Position numbers and translations under genes: made by a program. Shown in pieces: positions 9,156 to 18,504 of a DNA stretch of 45,114 nucleotides; position 1 is the stretch's first letter; the number at the start of each line of letters is the position of its first letter. The notes under the pieces are model-generated. The model was not told the origin of the DNA. It made no database searches and was given only the letters and a program-made list of their open reading frames with translations. This DNA is from Streptomyces tricolor (GTDB lineage: Bacteria > Actinomycetota > Actinomycetes > Streptomycetales > Streptomycetaceae): positions 1 through 45,114 of the forward strand of contig NZ_MUMF01000126.1 of NCBI RefSeq assembly GCF_002155905.1. The letters run 5' to 3'.

Positions 9156-10066
9156 CGGGCTCCTTCCGCCCCGCGCTCGCCTTCGGCGCCGGGCGCCCTT
9201 CCCGTCGTACGCGCCTCTTCCACGGCCCGTGCGACCCGTACCGCGTCCGCGGTGGCGCGTACCTCGTGCACGCGCACCGCCCAGGCGCCGGCGTGCGCGG
9301 CGAGGGCGGAGACGGCGGCCGTGGCGGCGTCGCGCTCCCGGGCGGGCGGCGGGGCGCCCTCCGGGCCGGCCAGGACCCGGCCCAGGAACCGCTTGCGGGA
9401 GGCGGCGACCAGCAGGGGGTGGCCGAGGGCGCGCAGCCGGTCGAGGTGGGCGAGGAGCGCGAGATCGTGCTCGGCCTCCTTGGAGAAGCCGAGGCCCGGG
9501 TCGACGACGATGCGGTCCGGGGCGATGCCGCCGGCCAGCACGGCCTCCACGCGCGCGTGCAGCTCGTCCACGACCTCCGTGACGACGTCCTCGTAGACGC
9601 CCTTGACGTTGCCGCCCTGGAGGAAGCCGCGCCAGTGCATGACGACGAAGGGGGCGCCCGCGTCGGCGACGACCGGGATCATCGCGGGGTCGGCGAGGCC
9701 GCCGCTGACGTCGTTGACGAGGGCGGCACCGGCCGCGAGGGACTGGGCGGCGACGGAGGCGCGCATGGTGTCGACGGAGACGACGACCCCCTCGGAGGCG
9801 AGGCCGCGCACCACGGGGATGACCCGCCGCAGCTCCTCGGCCTCGTCCACGCGCGTGGCGCCGGGCCGGGTGGACTCGCCGCCGACGTCGACCAGGTCCG
9901 CGCCCTCGGCGACCAGATCCAGGCCGTGTTTGACGGCGACGGTCGTGTCGAACCAGCGGCCGCCGTCGGAGAAGGAGTCGGGGGTCACGTTCACGACCCC
10001 CATGACCGCGCACCGGTCCCATGCCGGAAGGCCGGCGACTCGGCCGCGCCCGCTGAGGTTGTTCAT
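9152..10066 (-). CDS. folP: dihydropteroate synthase
   Basis: 304 aa. Condenses 6-hydroxymethyl-dihydropterin pyrophosphate with p-aminobenzoate; the sulfonamide target. Signatures: M-G-V-V-N-V-T-P-D-S-F-S-D-G near 22-35, G-G-E-S-T-R-P-G-A near 62-70, and S-R-K-R-F-L-G in the C-terminal third. The frame continues upstream. The ATG at 10066 is chosen because a TACGCT -10 element ends 6 nt before it. It overlaps the next gene as GTGA. Confidence 0.95.
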   Translation of the reverse strand: MNNLSGRGRVAGLPAWDRCAVMGVVNVTPDSFSDGGRWFDTTVAVKHGLDLVAEGADLVDVGGESTRPGATRVDEAEELRRVIPVVRGLASEGVVVSVDTMRASVAAQSLAAGAALVNDVSGGLADPAMIPVVADAGAPFVVMHWRGFLQGGNVKGVYEDVVTEVVDELHARVEAVLAGGIAPDRIVVDPGLGFSKEAEHDLALLAHLDRLRALGHPLLVAASRKRFLGRVLAGPEGAPPPARERDAATAAVSALAAHAGAWAVRVHEVRATADAVRVARAVEEARTTGRAPGAEGERGAEGAR

Positions 10067-10072
10067 ACGTTC

Positions 10073-10078
10073 AGCGTA
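10073..10078 (-). promoter_or_regulatory. -10 element, leaderless folP start
   Basis: On the minus strand TACGCT is followed by 6 nt and then the folP ATG. There is no ribosome-binding site, which predicts a leaderless mRNA. Confidence 0.5.
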
Positions 10079-10193
10079 GGCCCAGCAGGGGGCCGGGAAC
10101 GCGCCGCGGCCCGGGCGGGAGCCTCCGTGCCGGAGGGGGTAGGGGTCCCGCCCGGGCCGGTCCTGGTGCCGCACCACGCGGCGGAACCGCGGC

Positions 10194-12032
10194 TCAGGCC
10201 GCTCGCACGTCCCGTTCCGCCACCGCGTGCGCGCACGGGCGCTCGGCCGTCGCCCGGCGCCGGCGCAGGAAGCGCGGCAGCGGCAGGGCGAAGTTGACGA
10301 AGCCCTCAGCCTGCATGGCGGCGAAGCCGATGCGGGGCAGGTCGGCGGAGGCCCGGTAGACCACGAACCGCGGCTCCCAGCGGGGCTGGAACTTGGCGTT
10401 GAACTTGTACAGCGACTCGATCTGGAACCAGCGCGAGAGGAACACCAGCAGCCCGCGCCAGGCGCGCAGCACCGGACCGGCGCCGATCTTCTCCCCGCGG
10501 GCGAGGGCCGAGCGGAACATCGCGAAGTTCAGCGAGACCCGGGCGATGCCGAACTTCGGCGCGGCCTGGAGGGCGGCGACGATCAGCAGTTCGTTCATGC
10601 CGGGGTCGGCGCTCCGGTCGCGGCGCATCAGGTCCAGCGACACGCCGTCCTTGCCCCAGGGCACGAAGTGGAGGATCGCCTTCAGGTCGCCGTACTCGCC
10701 CGGTTCGTCATCGGCCTTGTGGGCGGTGGCGATCAGGCAGTCGCCGTCGGCCGGGTCGCCGATGCGGCCGAGCGCCATGGAGAAGCCGCGCTCGGTGTCC
10801 GTGCCGCGCCAGTCCTCCGCCGCCCGGCGGATCCGCTCCAGCTCGGCGTCGCCGAGGTCACGGATGCGCCGCACCCGGGTCTCGTAGCCGGCCCGCTCGA
10901 TGCGCTTGACCATCTGGCGCACGTTGCGCATCGCGCGTCCGGCGAGCGAGAAATCCGCCACGTCCACCACCGCCTCGTCGCCCAGTTCCAGGGCGTCCAG
11001 GCCGGTCTCGCGGGTCCACACCTCGCCGCCCGTCTCCGAGCAGCCCATGACCGCGGGCGTCCAGGAGTGGGCCCTGGCCTCGTCCATGAAGCGCTCGATG
11101 GCACCCGGCCAGGCCTCGACGTCCCCGATGGGGTCGCCGCTGGCGAGCATCACGCCGGACACGACCCGGTAGGTGACCGCGGCCTTGCCGCTCGGCGAGA
11201 ACACCACCGCCTTGTCGCGGCGCAGCGCGAAGTGGCCGAGCGAGTCACGCCCGCCGTGCTTCTCCAGCAGCGCGCGCAGCCGGGCCTCGTCGTCCTCGGT
11301 GAGGCGCGCGGCCGGGTGCTCGGGGCGGAAGGCCAGGTAGATGGTGGTGACGGCGGTGATCCAGCCGAGGGCGCCGAGGGAGAACGCGACCGTCCAGGAG
11401 GTGTTGCCCTGGTAGTCGACCGGGCCCTCGAAGCCGAACAGGCCGTAGATGACGTGCGTCAGCCGGTCGGCCAGGCTCGGGTCGCCGATCGTCCGGTGCG
11501 GGTGGACACTGACGATGACCAGACCGAGGGCGAGCGAACCGGCGCCCATCAGCACGAAGTTGGCGAGCGCCCGCCACCTGCTGCGCGGGTCCGGCAGCGC
11601 CGCGAACTGGTCCCGGTGGCGCAGCAGCGGAACCAGCAGCGCGACCGCGATGAGCACGCCGATGATCGAGTGCCGGTAGGCGAACTGCGCCACCGCGCCC
11701 GCCGGGAGCAGCGCGACCGCGGCCCGCCACGCGCGGCGCTTGCGCCGCTTGAGCCCGTGCGCGAGCAGCAGCAACAGCACGCCCGCGCTGAGCGAGAGCG
11801 CCGCCGCGAACGGGCCGAACGAACCCGGCAGCACCTCGGCGATGGCGTGCATGCGACTGTGGCGGAAGCGCGGGAACACACCCGCGGCGATGTCCAGGAC
11901 GCCGACGAGCGCGGCGGCCCGGCCGACCAGAGCGGGGACGGCCTCGGGGCGCGGGCCGCGCAGTATGCGCCGCACCCGGCTGGATCGGCCCGGAACCCCG
12001 TCCGACATTTCCCCATCTATCCTGACAGACAT
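10194..12032 (-). CDS. MprF-like lysyl-lipid synthase (DUF2156), membrane protein
   Basis: About 612 aa. Several membrane helices in the N-terminal half are followed by a soluble DUF2156/LPG-synthase C-terminal domain, recognised by L-G-H-F-A-L-R-R-D-K, by S-G-D-P-I-G, by the E-D-W-R-G region, and by the end motif F-Q-I-E-S-L-Y-K-F-N-A-K-F-Q-P. MprF-type proteins transfer lysine or alanine from aminoacyl-tRNA to phosphatidylglycerol, lowering surface charge. This one has fewer helices than a full MprF flippase-synthase, so flippase activity is doubtful. The start is uncertain: ATGs at 12032, 12008 and 12092 are in frame, and codon bias becomes coding-like only after about 12008. It is transcribed toward folP with a 127-bp gap. 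Confidence 0.82.
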   Translation of the reverse strand: MSVRIDGEMSDGVPGRSSRVRRILRGPRPEAVPALVGRAAALVGVLDIAAGVFPRFRHSRMHAIAEVLPGSFGPFAAALSLSAGVLLLLLAHGLKRRKRRAWRAAVALLPAGAVAQFAYRHSIIGVLIAVALLVPLLRHRDQFAALPDPRSRWRALANFVLMGAGSLALGLVIVSVHPHRTIGDPSLADRLTHVIYGLFGFEGPVDYQGNTSWTVAFSLGALGWITAVTTIYLAFRPEHPAARLTEDDEARLRALLEKHGGRDSLGHFALRRDKAVVFSPSGKAAVTYRVVSGVMLASGDPIGDVEAWPGAIERFMDEARAHSWTPAVMGCSETGGEVWTRETGLDALELGDEAVVDVADFSLAGRAMRNVRQMVKRIERAGYETRVRRIRDLGDAELERIRRAAEDWRGTDTERGFSMALGRIGDPADGDCLIATAHKADDEPGEYGDLKAILHFVPWGKDGVSLDLMRRDRSADPGMNELLIVAALQAAPKFGIARVSLNFAMFRSALARGEKIGAGPVLRAWRGLLVFLSRWFQIESLYKFNAKFQPRWEPRFVVYRASADLPRIGFAAMQAEGFVNFALPLPRFLRRRRATAERPCAHAVAERDVRAA

Positions 12033-12234
12033 CGCATCCCGTAGTTCTGCGAGAGACCTTGGACCCGGGCCCGATCGGGCGTCCGGCGACATTGCGCCCT
12101 CTAGGACGGTGTCTCGGGGGGAGAGGTTCACTCCCCGCCGGAAAGTCGGGTCAAAGGCCAAGAAAAGCCCCGGGCAAGCCCACGCGACGACGCGTGGACA
12201 CGATACGGGCGGAAAGCGCAGGCAGGAACAGCCC

Positions 12235-13362
12235 ATGGGTCTCACGAGCGACAAAGTGCTGGCGCTGGCGATTCTGATCGCCGTCGTGCTGTTCATCGGC
12301 ACCGTGTGGCTGTGGCCGCGTCTCGCGCGCCAGAGCTGGCGGGCCGTCAGCGGGCGGATCGGCCTGCTGCTGTCCACCCAGGTGGCGCTCTTCGCCTGCG
12401 TGGGGCTCGCCGCCAACCAGGCCTTCGGCTTCTACGCCAGCTGGGCCGACCTGTTCGGCAAGGAGACCGGCCAGGGGCTGGTCATCGACCACGCGGCGGG
12501 CGGCACCGCCGGCGGCCCGCTCCAGGTGGCCTCCACCTCCGACGTACCGGGGGTGAGCGCCACGCGGCCGCAGACGGGCGGGCAGATCCAGAAGGTGAAC
12601 ATCGTGGGCCGCAAGTCCCGCCTGGTCTCGCCGGCGTACGTGTACCTGCCGCCGGAGTACTTCCAGCCGCAGTACCGCACGCGGACGTTCCCGGTGTCGG
12701 TCGTGCTGACCGGTTACCCGGGCACCGCGCGGTCGCTGGTGGACAAGCTGAACTATCCGAGCACGGCGCAGCGGCTGGCCAAGGAGGGGCGGGTGCAGCC
12801 GATGATCCTGGTGATGCTGCGGCCCACCGTGGCGCCGCCGCGCGACACCGAGTGCGTGGACGTACCGGGCGGGCCGCAAGCGGAAACGTTTTTTGCCAAG
12901 GATCTGCCGGACGCCGTCCGCGGGCACTACCGGGTCGGCAAGCGGGCGCGCAGCTGGGGCATCATCGGCGACTCCACGGGCGGCTACTGCGCGCTCAAGC
13001 TCGCCATGCACCACCCGAACGTCTACGCGGCCGGGGCGGGCCTCTCGGCGTACTACAAGGCGCCGATCGACCCCACCACCGGTGACCTCTTCCACGGCGA
13101 CAAGAAGCTGCAGAACCGCGCCGACCTGTTCTGGTTCCTCCAGCACGAGGAGGCGCCGGACACCTCGCTGCTCGTCACCAGCAGCAAGGTCGGCGAGCAC
13201 AACTACAAGGACACGCTGAGGTTCATAGACCGGGTGCAGGCCACCAACCTGACCCGGATCTCGTCGATCATCCTCGACAGCGGCGGTCACAACTTCAACA
13301 CCTGGCGGCGCGAGATCCCGCCGACCCTCCAGTGGATCAGCGGACGGCTCAGCGACCGCTGA
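12235..13362 (+). CDS. membrane-anchored alpha/beta-hydrolase esterase
   Basis: 375 aa. N-terminal helices at about 8-26 and 43-60 probably anchor it, followed by an extracytoplasmic alpha/beta-hydrolase of the putative-esterase family (esterase D / antigen 85 fold). The nucleophile elbow G-D-S-T-G places Ser at 247, and the catalytic His is probably H352 in S-G-G-H-N-F. The start has aggaa upstream. It is divergent from the MprF-like gene across 202 bp. The substrate is unknown; antigen 85 proteins transfer acyl groups onto cell-wall glycans, but this organism makes no mycolic acids. The hairpin at 13392-13423 ends the unit. Confidence 0.87.
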   Translation: MGLTSDKVLALAILIAVVLFIGTVWLWPRLARQSWRAVSGRIGLLLSTQVALFACVGLAANQAFGFYASWADLFGKETGQGLVIDHAAGGTAGGPLQVASTSDVPGVSATRPQTGGQIQKVNIVGRKSRLVSPAYVYLPPEYFQPQYRTRTFPVSVVLTGYPGTARSLVDKLNYPSTAQRLAKEGRVQPMILVMLRPTVAPPRDTECVDVPGGPQAETFFAKDLPDAVRGHYRVGKRARSWGIIGDSTGGYCALKLAMHHPNVYAAGAGLSAYYKAPIDPTTGDLFHGDKKLQNRADLFWFLQHEEAPDTSLLVTSSKVGEHNYKDTLRFIDRVQATNLTRISSIILDSGGHNFNTWRREIPPTLQWISGRLSDR

Positions 13363-13391
13363 CCCCGACGCTGCTCTGACGCCCTGTGAAG

Positions 13392-13423
13392 CCCGCCCCG
13401 TGGCCGTGTTTTTACGGGGCGGG
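13392..13423 (+). terminator. intrinsic terminator after the esterase gene
   Basis: A 10-bp G/C stem (13392-13401 with 13414-13423) around a 12-nt loop ending in five T residues. It lies 30 nt after the stop codon. Confidence 0.65.
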
Positions 13424-13447
13424 GGCCCACGAATCGCCTACGCGCGG

Positions 13448-13453
13448 TAAGTT
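13448..13453 (+). promoter_or_regulatory. -10 element, leaderless start
   Basis: TAAGTT ends 7 nt before the ATG at 13461. No Shine-Dalgarno sequence is present. Confidence 0.45.
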
Positions 13454-13460
13454 TCTGGCC

Positions 13461-14888
13461 ATGCCACGTGGACGCCACCGCCATTCCCCGCCTCTGCACC
13501 GGCTGTTGCCTCCCTCCGCGATCGCGGGCGTCTCCCTCGTCTGCGCGCTGGGTCCCTGGGTGTTCTCCGAGGCCACCGTGTTGCGCGCGCTGGCCGCGGC
13601 GGCCGCCGCGACGGCGGTCGTCGGCGCGGTCGTGATGCGCCGCTGGGACACGCAGGCGGGCAAGCGGGTCGCCGAACTCACGCGCGCGCGTGCCGGTGAC
13701 GAGTGGCGGTACGAGGAACGGGTCGCCGAACTGGAGAGCGACCTGGAGGAGTCCCGCGAACTGCGCGCCAAGCTGGAGCAGCGGCTGCGTGCCAAGCGGG
13801 CCGAGCTGGCGGGCCTGCGCAACGAGCACGCGGCCCTGCTGCGCCGGTACGCCACCGCCGAGACCGAGCGCGCGAGCGCCCTGGAGGGGCGGCGGCTGCT
13901 GGAGCTGGAGACGGCGGTGCCCGAGCTGGAGACCGCGCCCTCGTCGTCGCCCGCGCTGCCGCCCGCGCCCGCGCGGAGCGGCGAGCCCTCGGCGCCCTCC
14001 GGGTCCGCCGAGCCGTCCGGGGCGGGCGCGGAGGACGGGCCGACGGCCCGCGCGGTGTTCTCGCCCGAGGGCGCGCAGCTGTACCGGCAGGCCCTGACGG
14101 CTCTGGTCCGGTTCGGCCGGGGGGCTGCGGCAGAGCCGGGGGCCGAGGCGGAGGCTGACGTCGCGGCCGAGGCGGAGGCCGAAGGCGGGCCTGCGGCTGA
14201 GGCCGAGGGGGAGCCCGTGGCCGTGGCCGAGGCTGTTGCTGACGCCGAGCCGGAGGGTGTCGTGGCGGAGCTCGAGGAGGAGGGGGCCGGGGCCGGTGAG
14301 CCTCGGACCGCCGGACAGCCCGAGTACGCCGGACAGCCCGAGTACGCCGAGTCGGCGGCCGACGCGACGGAGGCCCCTGCGGAGCGGGAGGCCCTGGCGG
14401 AGCGGGAGGTTCTTGCGGACCGCGAGTCTCCCGCCGACCAGGCGGCTCCCGCGGACCGTGCGGACGCCGAGGCCGGGCCCGTCGCCAAAGGAGAGGACGC
14501 CGCGGCAGCCGTGACGGACGGCGCCGACGCCTCTCACGCGGCCGAGGCCGCCAAGCCCGCGGGGCAGCCGCCCGCCGGGCACTTCACGGTGCCGACCGCG
14601 GTGGCCGTCGTACCGCCGGCGCCCGCGCGGCGCCCGGTGGTCGAGGGCGGGTTCGACTTCTTCGGCACCCAGAAGGACGCGCCGAAGAGCGCCCTGGACT
14701 CCGTGCAGAACGAGGACCTCGCCGACGTCGTCGGCCCGGAGGCGCTCGCTGTGCACAAGGCGGAGTCCGAGGCCGCCTTCAAGCCGGCCGCCGCGCGGTC
14801 CCCGGAGACCGGCCAGGTCATCGACCTGACGGCGCACGACGAGACCGAGCAGATCGACGTCCAGGGGCTGCGCAGCGCGGCCTCCTGA
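13461..14888 (+). CDS. Ala/Glu-rich coiled-coil membrane protein, function unknown
   Basis: 475 aa. The N-terminus is basic (M-P-R-G-R-H-R-H), followed by two hydrophobic segments (about 19-37 and 41-59), a charged coiled coil (about 65-155), a Pro/Ser/Ala linker, a long Ala/Glu low-complexity stretch (about 215-390), and a more ordered C-terminal part containing F-D-F-F-G-T-Q-K-D. The low-complexity part is built from short imperfect repeats such as A-E-A-E-A and the duplicated G-Q-P-E-Y-A, and uses more T-ending codons than its surroundings. I do not recognise a family beyond 'Streptomyces conserved hypothetical'. Two helices plus a coiled coil suggest a structural or cell-envelope role. 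Confidence 0.75.
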   Translation: MPRGRHRHSPPLHRLLPPSAIAGVSLVCALGPWVFSEATVLRALAAAAAATAVVGAVVMRRWDTQAGKRVAELTRARAGDEWRYEERVAELESDLEESRELRAKLEQRLRAKRAELAGLRNEHAALLRRYATAETERASALEGRRLLELETAVPELETAPSSSPALPPAPARSGEPSAPSGSAEPSGAGAEDGPTARAVFSPEGAQLYRQALTALVRFGRGAAAEPGAEAEADVAAEAEAEGGPAAEAEGEPVAVAEAVADAEPEGVVAELEEEGAGAGEPRTAGQPEYAGQPEYAESAADATEAPAEREALAEREVLADRESPADQAAPADRADAEAGPVAKGEDAAAAVTDGADASHAAEAAKPAGQPPAGHFTVPTAVAVVPPAPARRPVVEGGFDFFGTQKDAPKSALDSVQNEDLADVVGPEALAVHKAESEAAFKPAAARSPETGQVIDLTAHDETEQIDVQGLRSAAS

Positions 14889-14973
14889 GCCGCCGCGGAC
14901 AGCGATGCCGGGCCCGGCCTTCCCGTGAGGGGGAGCCGGGCCCGAGGCGTCTCCGGCCGAAGCCGGTGCCGGC

Positions 14974-15425
14974 TGCTCGGTCAGCCGGGGGCCGGCGGTC
15001 CGGTCGCCGGTCAGCCGGTGGTCATCCAGCGGTCGGGGAGGGCGTCGCGGCGGCCCGTGCGGGTGCGTTCCGCCTGTTTGTCCAGGAGCCGTGCGGCTTG
15101 CCTGTGCCGGGCGCCGGGCGCCGGGCGCCGGGTGCCGGGTGCCCGGTGCTCGGTCAGCCGGGGGCCGGCGGTCCGGTCGCCGGTCAGCCGGTGGTCATCC
15201 AGCGGTCGGGGAGGGCGTCGCGGCGGCCCGTGCGGGTGCGTTCCGCCTGCTCGTCCGGGAACCGTGCGGCTCTCCTGTGCCAGGCGCCGGGTGCCGGGTG
15301 CTCGGTCAGCCGGGGGCCGGCGGTCCGGTCGCCGGTCAGCCGGTGGTCATCCAGCGATCGGGGAGGGCGTCGCGGCGGCCCGTGCGGGAGCGTTCCGCCT
15401 GCTCGTCCAGGAGCCGTGCGGCCTC
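14974..15425. repeat. three tandem copies of the 3' end of the PH-domain gene
   Basis: A block of about 127 bp occurs three times: from 14974 to about 15101, from 15148 to about 15276, and from 15299 to 15425. Offsets are 174 and 151 bp. Each block starts tgctcggtcagccggggg and holds ggtcatccagc, then cgttccgcctg. The third copy is the true 3' end of the minus-strand gene at 15336-16802; the other two repeat its last codons and stop downstream of it. Between copies lie short runs of gccggg, four to five tandem units between copies one and two. The copies are nearly identical, so the duplication looks recent. No other gene is seen in 14889-15335. Confidence 0.92.
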
Positions 15426-16802
15426 CCGTGCGTCCCGCAGCCGGGCCGTCACGGTCTTGTCGGCCCCGGTGTCCACGTGCACCTCGGCGAGCCCCCAGCG
15501 ACGCTCCCAGGGCCCCTGGGTGAGCCGTACGCTCTGCACCTTGGCGTGCGGGACGAGCGAGAGCCGGCGGCACAGCAGGCCGCTCCGGGCGGCGAACACC
15601 GTGTCGGTGACCGCCAGCCGGTGCCCGCGCCACCACACCGGTACGCACCACCGGGCCCGGCGCGGCACCCGCGACAGCTCCCGGGGCACCGCCACACCGG
15701 GCAGCACGCGCGCGACGACCGCCTCCGCGGCCTCGCGCGGGGCGACGGGCACCAGCACGGAGTTGTCGGATCCGGCCACATCGAGCTCGACGCGCACCCA
15801 GCCGCGCCCCCGCCACAGCAGCGGCTCCACGATCCGCACGGTCTGCACCCGGCCGGGCGGCACCGTCTCGTGCGCACGGTCGAGCAGCCCGTGGTCGATG
15901 CGCAGCCCGTCCGGGGACTCGCTCACCGTCCAGTCGAACTCGGTGACGAACCGGCCCACACTGCTCGCGCCGGCCGCGCCGAACAGGGGCAGGGCGGTCG
16001 CGAGGGCCGTCCACGGGTTGTGGGTGACGAGCCACAGCACGGTCGGTACGACCAGCGCGGCGCACAGCGAACCCCAGGTGGCGCCCGTCAGCAGCACCGA
16101 GCGCACCAGCTCCCGCGGTGGCACGCGCAGCAGCGTCCGCGCAGGTGCCTCGCCGACCTCGTGCGCCGTCTCGGGCGCGAAGCCCGCCGCGCGGGCCAGC
16201 AGCTCCGCGCGCAGGGCGCGCGCCTCCCGCTCGCCCAGGAAGGCCAGTTCGTCCTTGTCGTCGGTGCCGACGACGTCGAGCCGCAGCTTCGCGACGCCCG
16301 CCACGCGCGCGAGGAGCGGACGGGAGACGTCCACGGCCTGGATGCGTTCCAGCCGGATGTGCGCGGTCCGCCGGAACAGCAGTCCAGTCCGTATGCGCAG
16401 CTCGGTGTCGGTGACGGCGTAGTGCGTGAACCACCAGGACAGGAAGCCGTAGAGGCCGGCCGCCGGCACCAGCACCGCGAGTGCCAGCAGGAGCACGGTC
16501 CCGGTCAGCCGGGTGAGCTGCTCCTGCGCGCCGTTCGGGTTGTGCACCGCCCAGCCGGCCAGCACGGCGAGCGGCGCCCACGCCCGGCGGAAGGGCGTGA
16601 CCGGGTGCAGCCGGCGCTCGATGACGGGCGGGCGCCCGGTGGCGGGCGGGTGCTCCGGTACGCCGCCGTCGGGTACGCCGCGGCCCCGTTCCGCGCCGTC
16701 CGGTATGCCGTCGTCGGGTACGCCGCGGTCCCGCTTCGCGTCGTCCGGTATGCCGCCGTCCATGCCCTGGTCCCTGTCGTCGGCGCGGTCGTGGGGCGTC
16801 AC
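15336..16802 (-). CDS. PH-domain membrane protein (YdbT type)
   Basis: 488 aa. An N-terminal Gly/Pro/Asp-rich segment with short repeats (G-V-P-D, G-I-P-D) is followed by pairs of membrane helices and bacterial PH-like domains, recognised by [14 protein letters not shown], by [10 protein letters not shown] and, later, [15 protein letters not shown]. It has the layout of YdbT, three DUF304/PH modules. Homologues in Bacillus act with YdbS; a role in protection against some bacteriocins has been reported. The GTG start at 16802 overlaps the upstream gene's stop (GTGA). An ATG at 16761 is also possible. Its 3' end is repeated twice more downstream. Confidence 0.85.
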   Translation of the reverse strand: MTPHDRADDRDQGMDGGIPDDAKRDRGVPDDGIPDGAERGRGVPDGGVPEHPPATGRPPVIERRLHPVTPFRRAWAPLAVLAGWAVHNPNGAQEQLTRLTGTVLLLALAVLVPAAGLYGFLSWWFTHYAVTDTELRIRTGLLFRRTAHIRLERIQAVDVSRPLLARVAGVAKLRLDVVGTDDKDELAFLGEREARALRAELLARAAGFAPETAHEVGEAPARTLLRVPPRELVRSVLLTGATWGSLCAALVVPTVLWLVTHNPWTALATALPLFGAAGASSVGRFVTEFDWTVSESPDGLRIDHGLLDRAHETVPPGRVQTVRIVEPLLWRGRGWVRVELDVAGSDNSVLVPVAPREAAEAVVARVLPGVAVPRELSRVPRRARWCVPVWWRGHRLAVTDTVFAARSGLLCRRLSLVPHAKVQSVRLTQGPWERRWGLAEVHVDTGADKTVTARLRDAREAARLLDEQAERSRTGRRDALPDRWMTTG

Positions 16803-17302
16803 AGGCCCGCCGATCGTGCCTCGCCCAGCTCGGTCAGCCGGTCGCGCAGCCGCTCCGCCTCGGCCGGGTCCAGGCCGGGGATGGTCGCGTCGGTCGCGGC
16901 GGCGGCCGTGTGCAGCTGCACGGTGGCCAGCCCGAAGCGCCGCTCCACGGGCCCGGAGGTCACCTCCACGAGCTGCATCCGCCCGTACGGCACCACCGTC
17001 TCCTCCCGCCACAGGACACCGCGGCTGATCAGCAGATCGTCGGCGCGCTCGGCGTACCGCCAGGAGCGCCAGTTGCGCTCCAGCAGCCGCCAGCACCAGG
17101 CGGCGAAGACCGGCGGCAGCAGCGCGCAGGCCGCCCAGCCGGGCCCCGCGAACAGCCCGGGGAGCAGCCCCGCGGCGACCGCGAGCACCCCCGTCCACAC
17201 CACCAGCAGCAGCCGGCGCACCCGCAGCAGACCGGGCTGCAGCCCCCGCCACACCGGCTGGTCCGCCGGCGCTCCCGTCTCTTCCGGAGTCCCCGTTTCC
17301 AT
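16799..17302 (-). CDS. PH-domain membrane protein (YdbS type)
   Basis: 167 aa. Two membrane helices (about 27-47 and 51-70) are followed by one bacterial PH domain with [21 protein letters not shown] and G-L-A-T-V-Q-L-H-T, typical of the YdbS/DUF304 family. Coupled by a 4-bp overlap to the larger YdbT-type gene, forming the usual two-gene pair. The ATG at 17302 has a TACGCT -10 element 6 nt upstream and no ribosome-binding site. Confidence 0.87.
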   Translation of the reverse strand: METGTPEETGAPADQPVWRGLQPGLLRVRRLLLVVWTGVLAVAAGLLPGLFAGPGWAACALLPPVFAAWCWRLLERNWRSWRYAERADDLLISRGVLWREETVVPYGRMQLVEVTSGPVERRFGLATVQLHTAAAATDATIPGLDPAEAERLRDRLTELGEARSAGL

Positions 17303-17308
17303 GAGGCC

Positions 17309-17314
17309 AGCGTA
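17309..17314 (-). promoter_or_regulatory. -10 element, leaderless start
   Basis: Minus-strand TACGCT, then 6 nt, then the ATG at 17302. The same hexamer and spacing occur at folP. Confidence 0.5.
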
Positions 17315-17333
17315 CGTAGGGGAAACTGGGCCC

Positions 17334-18485
17334 ATGACTCCTACGACGGAGACCACGGTCGGCATCGGCGGCGCGGCGGAGAGCACCGACATGGTGCTCA
17401 ACATCGGGCCCCAGCACCCGTCCACGCACGGTGTGCTGCGGCTCAAGCTCGTGCTGGACGGCGAGCGCATCGTGCGCGCGGAGCCGGTGATCGGCTACAT
17501 GCACCGAGGCGCGGAGAAGCTCTTCGAGGCGCGCGACTACCGGCAGATCATCGTGCTCGCCAACCGCCACGACTGGCTGTCGGCGTTCTCGAACGAGCTG
17601 GGCGTCGTCCTCGCCGTGGAGCGGATGCTCGGCATGGAGGTCCCCGAGCGGGCGGTGTGGACACGCACCCTGCTCGCCGAGCTGAACCGGGTGCTGAACC
17701 ACCTGATGTTCCTCGGCTCCTACCCGCTGGAGCTGGGCGGGATCACGCCGGTGTTCTACGCGTTCCGCGAGCGCGAGGTGCTCCAGAACGTCATGGAGGA
17801 GGTCTCGGGCGGGCGCATGCACTACATGTTCAACCGCGTCGGCGGCCTCAAGGAGGACCTTCCGGCCGGCTGGACCGCACGCGCGCGTGAGGCGGTCGCC
17901 GCGGTGCGCTCGCGCATGGACGTCTTCGACGACCTGGTGCTCGGCAACGAGATCTTCCGGGGGCGCACCCGCGGCGTCGGGGCGCTCACGCCCGAGACGG
18001 TGCACGCGTACGGCGTGAGCGGGCCCATCGCGCGTGGCTCGGGGGTCGACTTCGACCTGCGCCGCGACGAGCCGTACCTGGCCTACGGCGAGCTGCGGGA
18101 CACCCTGAAGGTCGTCACCCGGAGCGAGGGCGACTGCCTCGCCCGCTTCGAGGTGCTGCTGGCGCAGACGCACAACGCGCTGGACCTGGCCGACGCCTGC
18201 CTGGACCGGATCGCCGAGCTGCCGCCGGGGCCGATCAACCAGCGGCTGCCGAAGGTGCTGAAGGCACCCGAGGGGCACACGTACGCGTGGACCGAGAACC
18301 CGCTCGGGATCAACGGCTACTACCTGGTCAGCAAGGGTGAGAAGACGCCGTACCGGCTGAAGCTGCGCTCGGCCTCGTACAACAACATCCAGGCGCTGAC
18401 CGAGCTGCTGCCGGGCACGCTGGTGGCGGACATGGTGGCGATCCTGGGGTCGATGTTCTTCGTGGTCGGCGACATCGACAAGTAG
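17334..18485 (+). CDS. nuoD: orphan NADH-quinone oxidoreductase subunit D-like protein
   Basis: 383 aa. Homologous to NuoD/NDUFS2, the 49-kDa subunit of complex I that lines the quinone site. Motifs: [14 protein letters not shown] near 23-36, [12 protein letters not shown] near 52-63, and the C-terminal end [14 protein letters not shown]. No other nuo gene is nearby, so this is a solitary second copy, as I recall for S. coelicolor. R58 in H-R-G corresponds to Arg85 of mature NDUFS2. Next to it, convergent with a 19-bp gap, lies an NDUFAF7-type methyltransferase. It may replace the main NuoD or act in a separate hydrogenase-like complex. Confidence 0.93.
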   Translation: MTPTTETTVGIGGAAESTDMVLNIGPQHPSTHGVLRLKLVLDGERIVRAEPVIGYMHRGAEKLFEARDYRQIIVLANRHDWLSAFSNELGVVLAVERMLGMEVPERAVWTRTLLAELNRVLNHLMFLGSYPLELGGITPVFYAFREREVLQNVMEEVSGGRMHYMFNRVGGLKEDLPAGWTARAREAVAAVRSRMDVFDDLVLGNEIFRGRTRGVGALTPETVHAYGVSGPIARGSGVDFDLRRDEPYLAYGELRDTLKVVTRSEGDCLARFEVLLAQTHNALDLADACLDRIAELPPGPINQRLPKVLKAPEGHTYAWTENPLGINGYYLVSKGEKTPYRLKLRSASYNNIQALTELLPGTLVADMVAILGSMFFVVGDIDK

Positions 18486-18504
18486 GCCGCGGTGCCGACG
18501 CCCG

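Noticed and set aside
14890..15335. A separate gene in the triplicated block (frames from 14966 and 15091)
   Set aside because: The frames consist of the duplicated 3' end read on the wrong strand, with no start signal or conserved sequence.
14925..17333. Plus-strand upstream extension of the orphan NuoD frame (continuous to 14925)
   Set aside because: It is antisense to the PH-domain genes and the duplicated block. NuoD similarity starts only near 17334.
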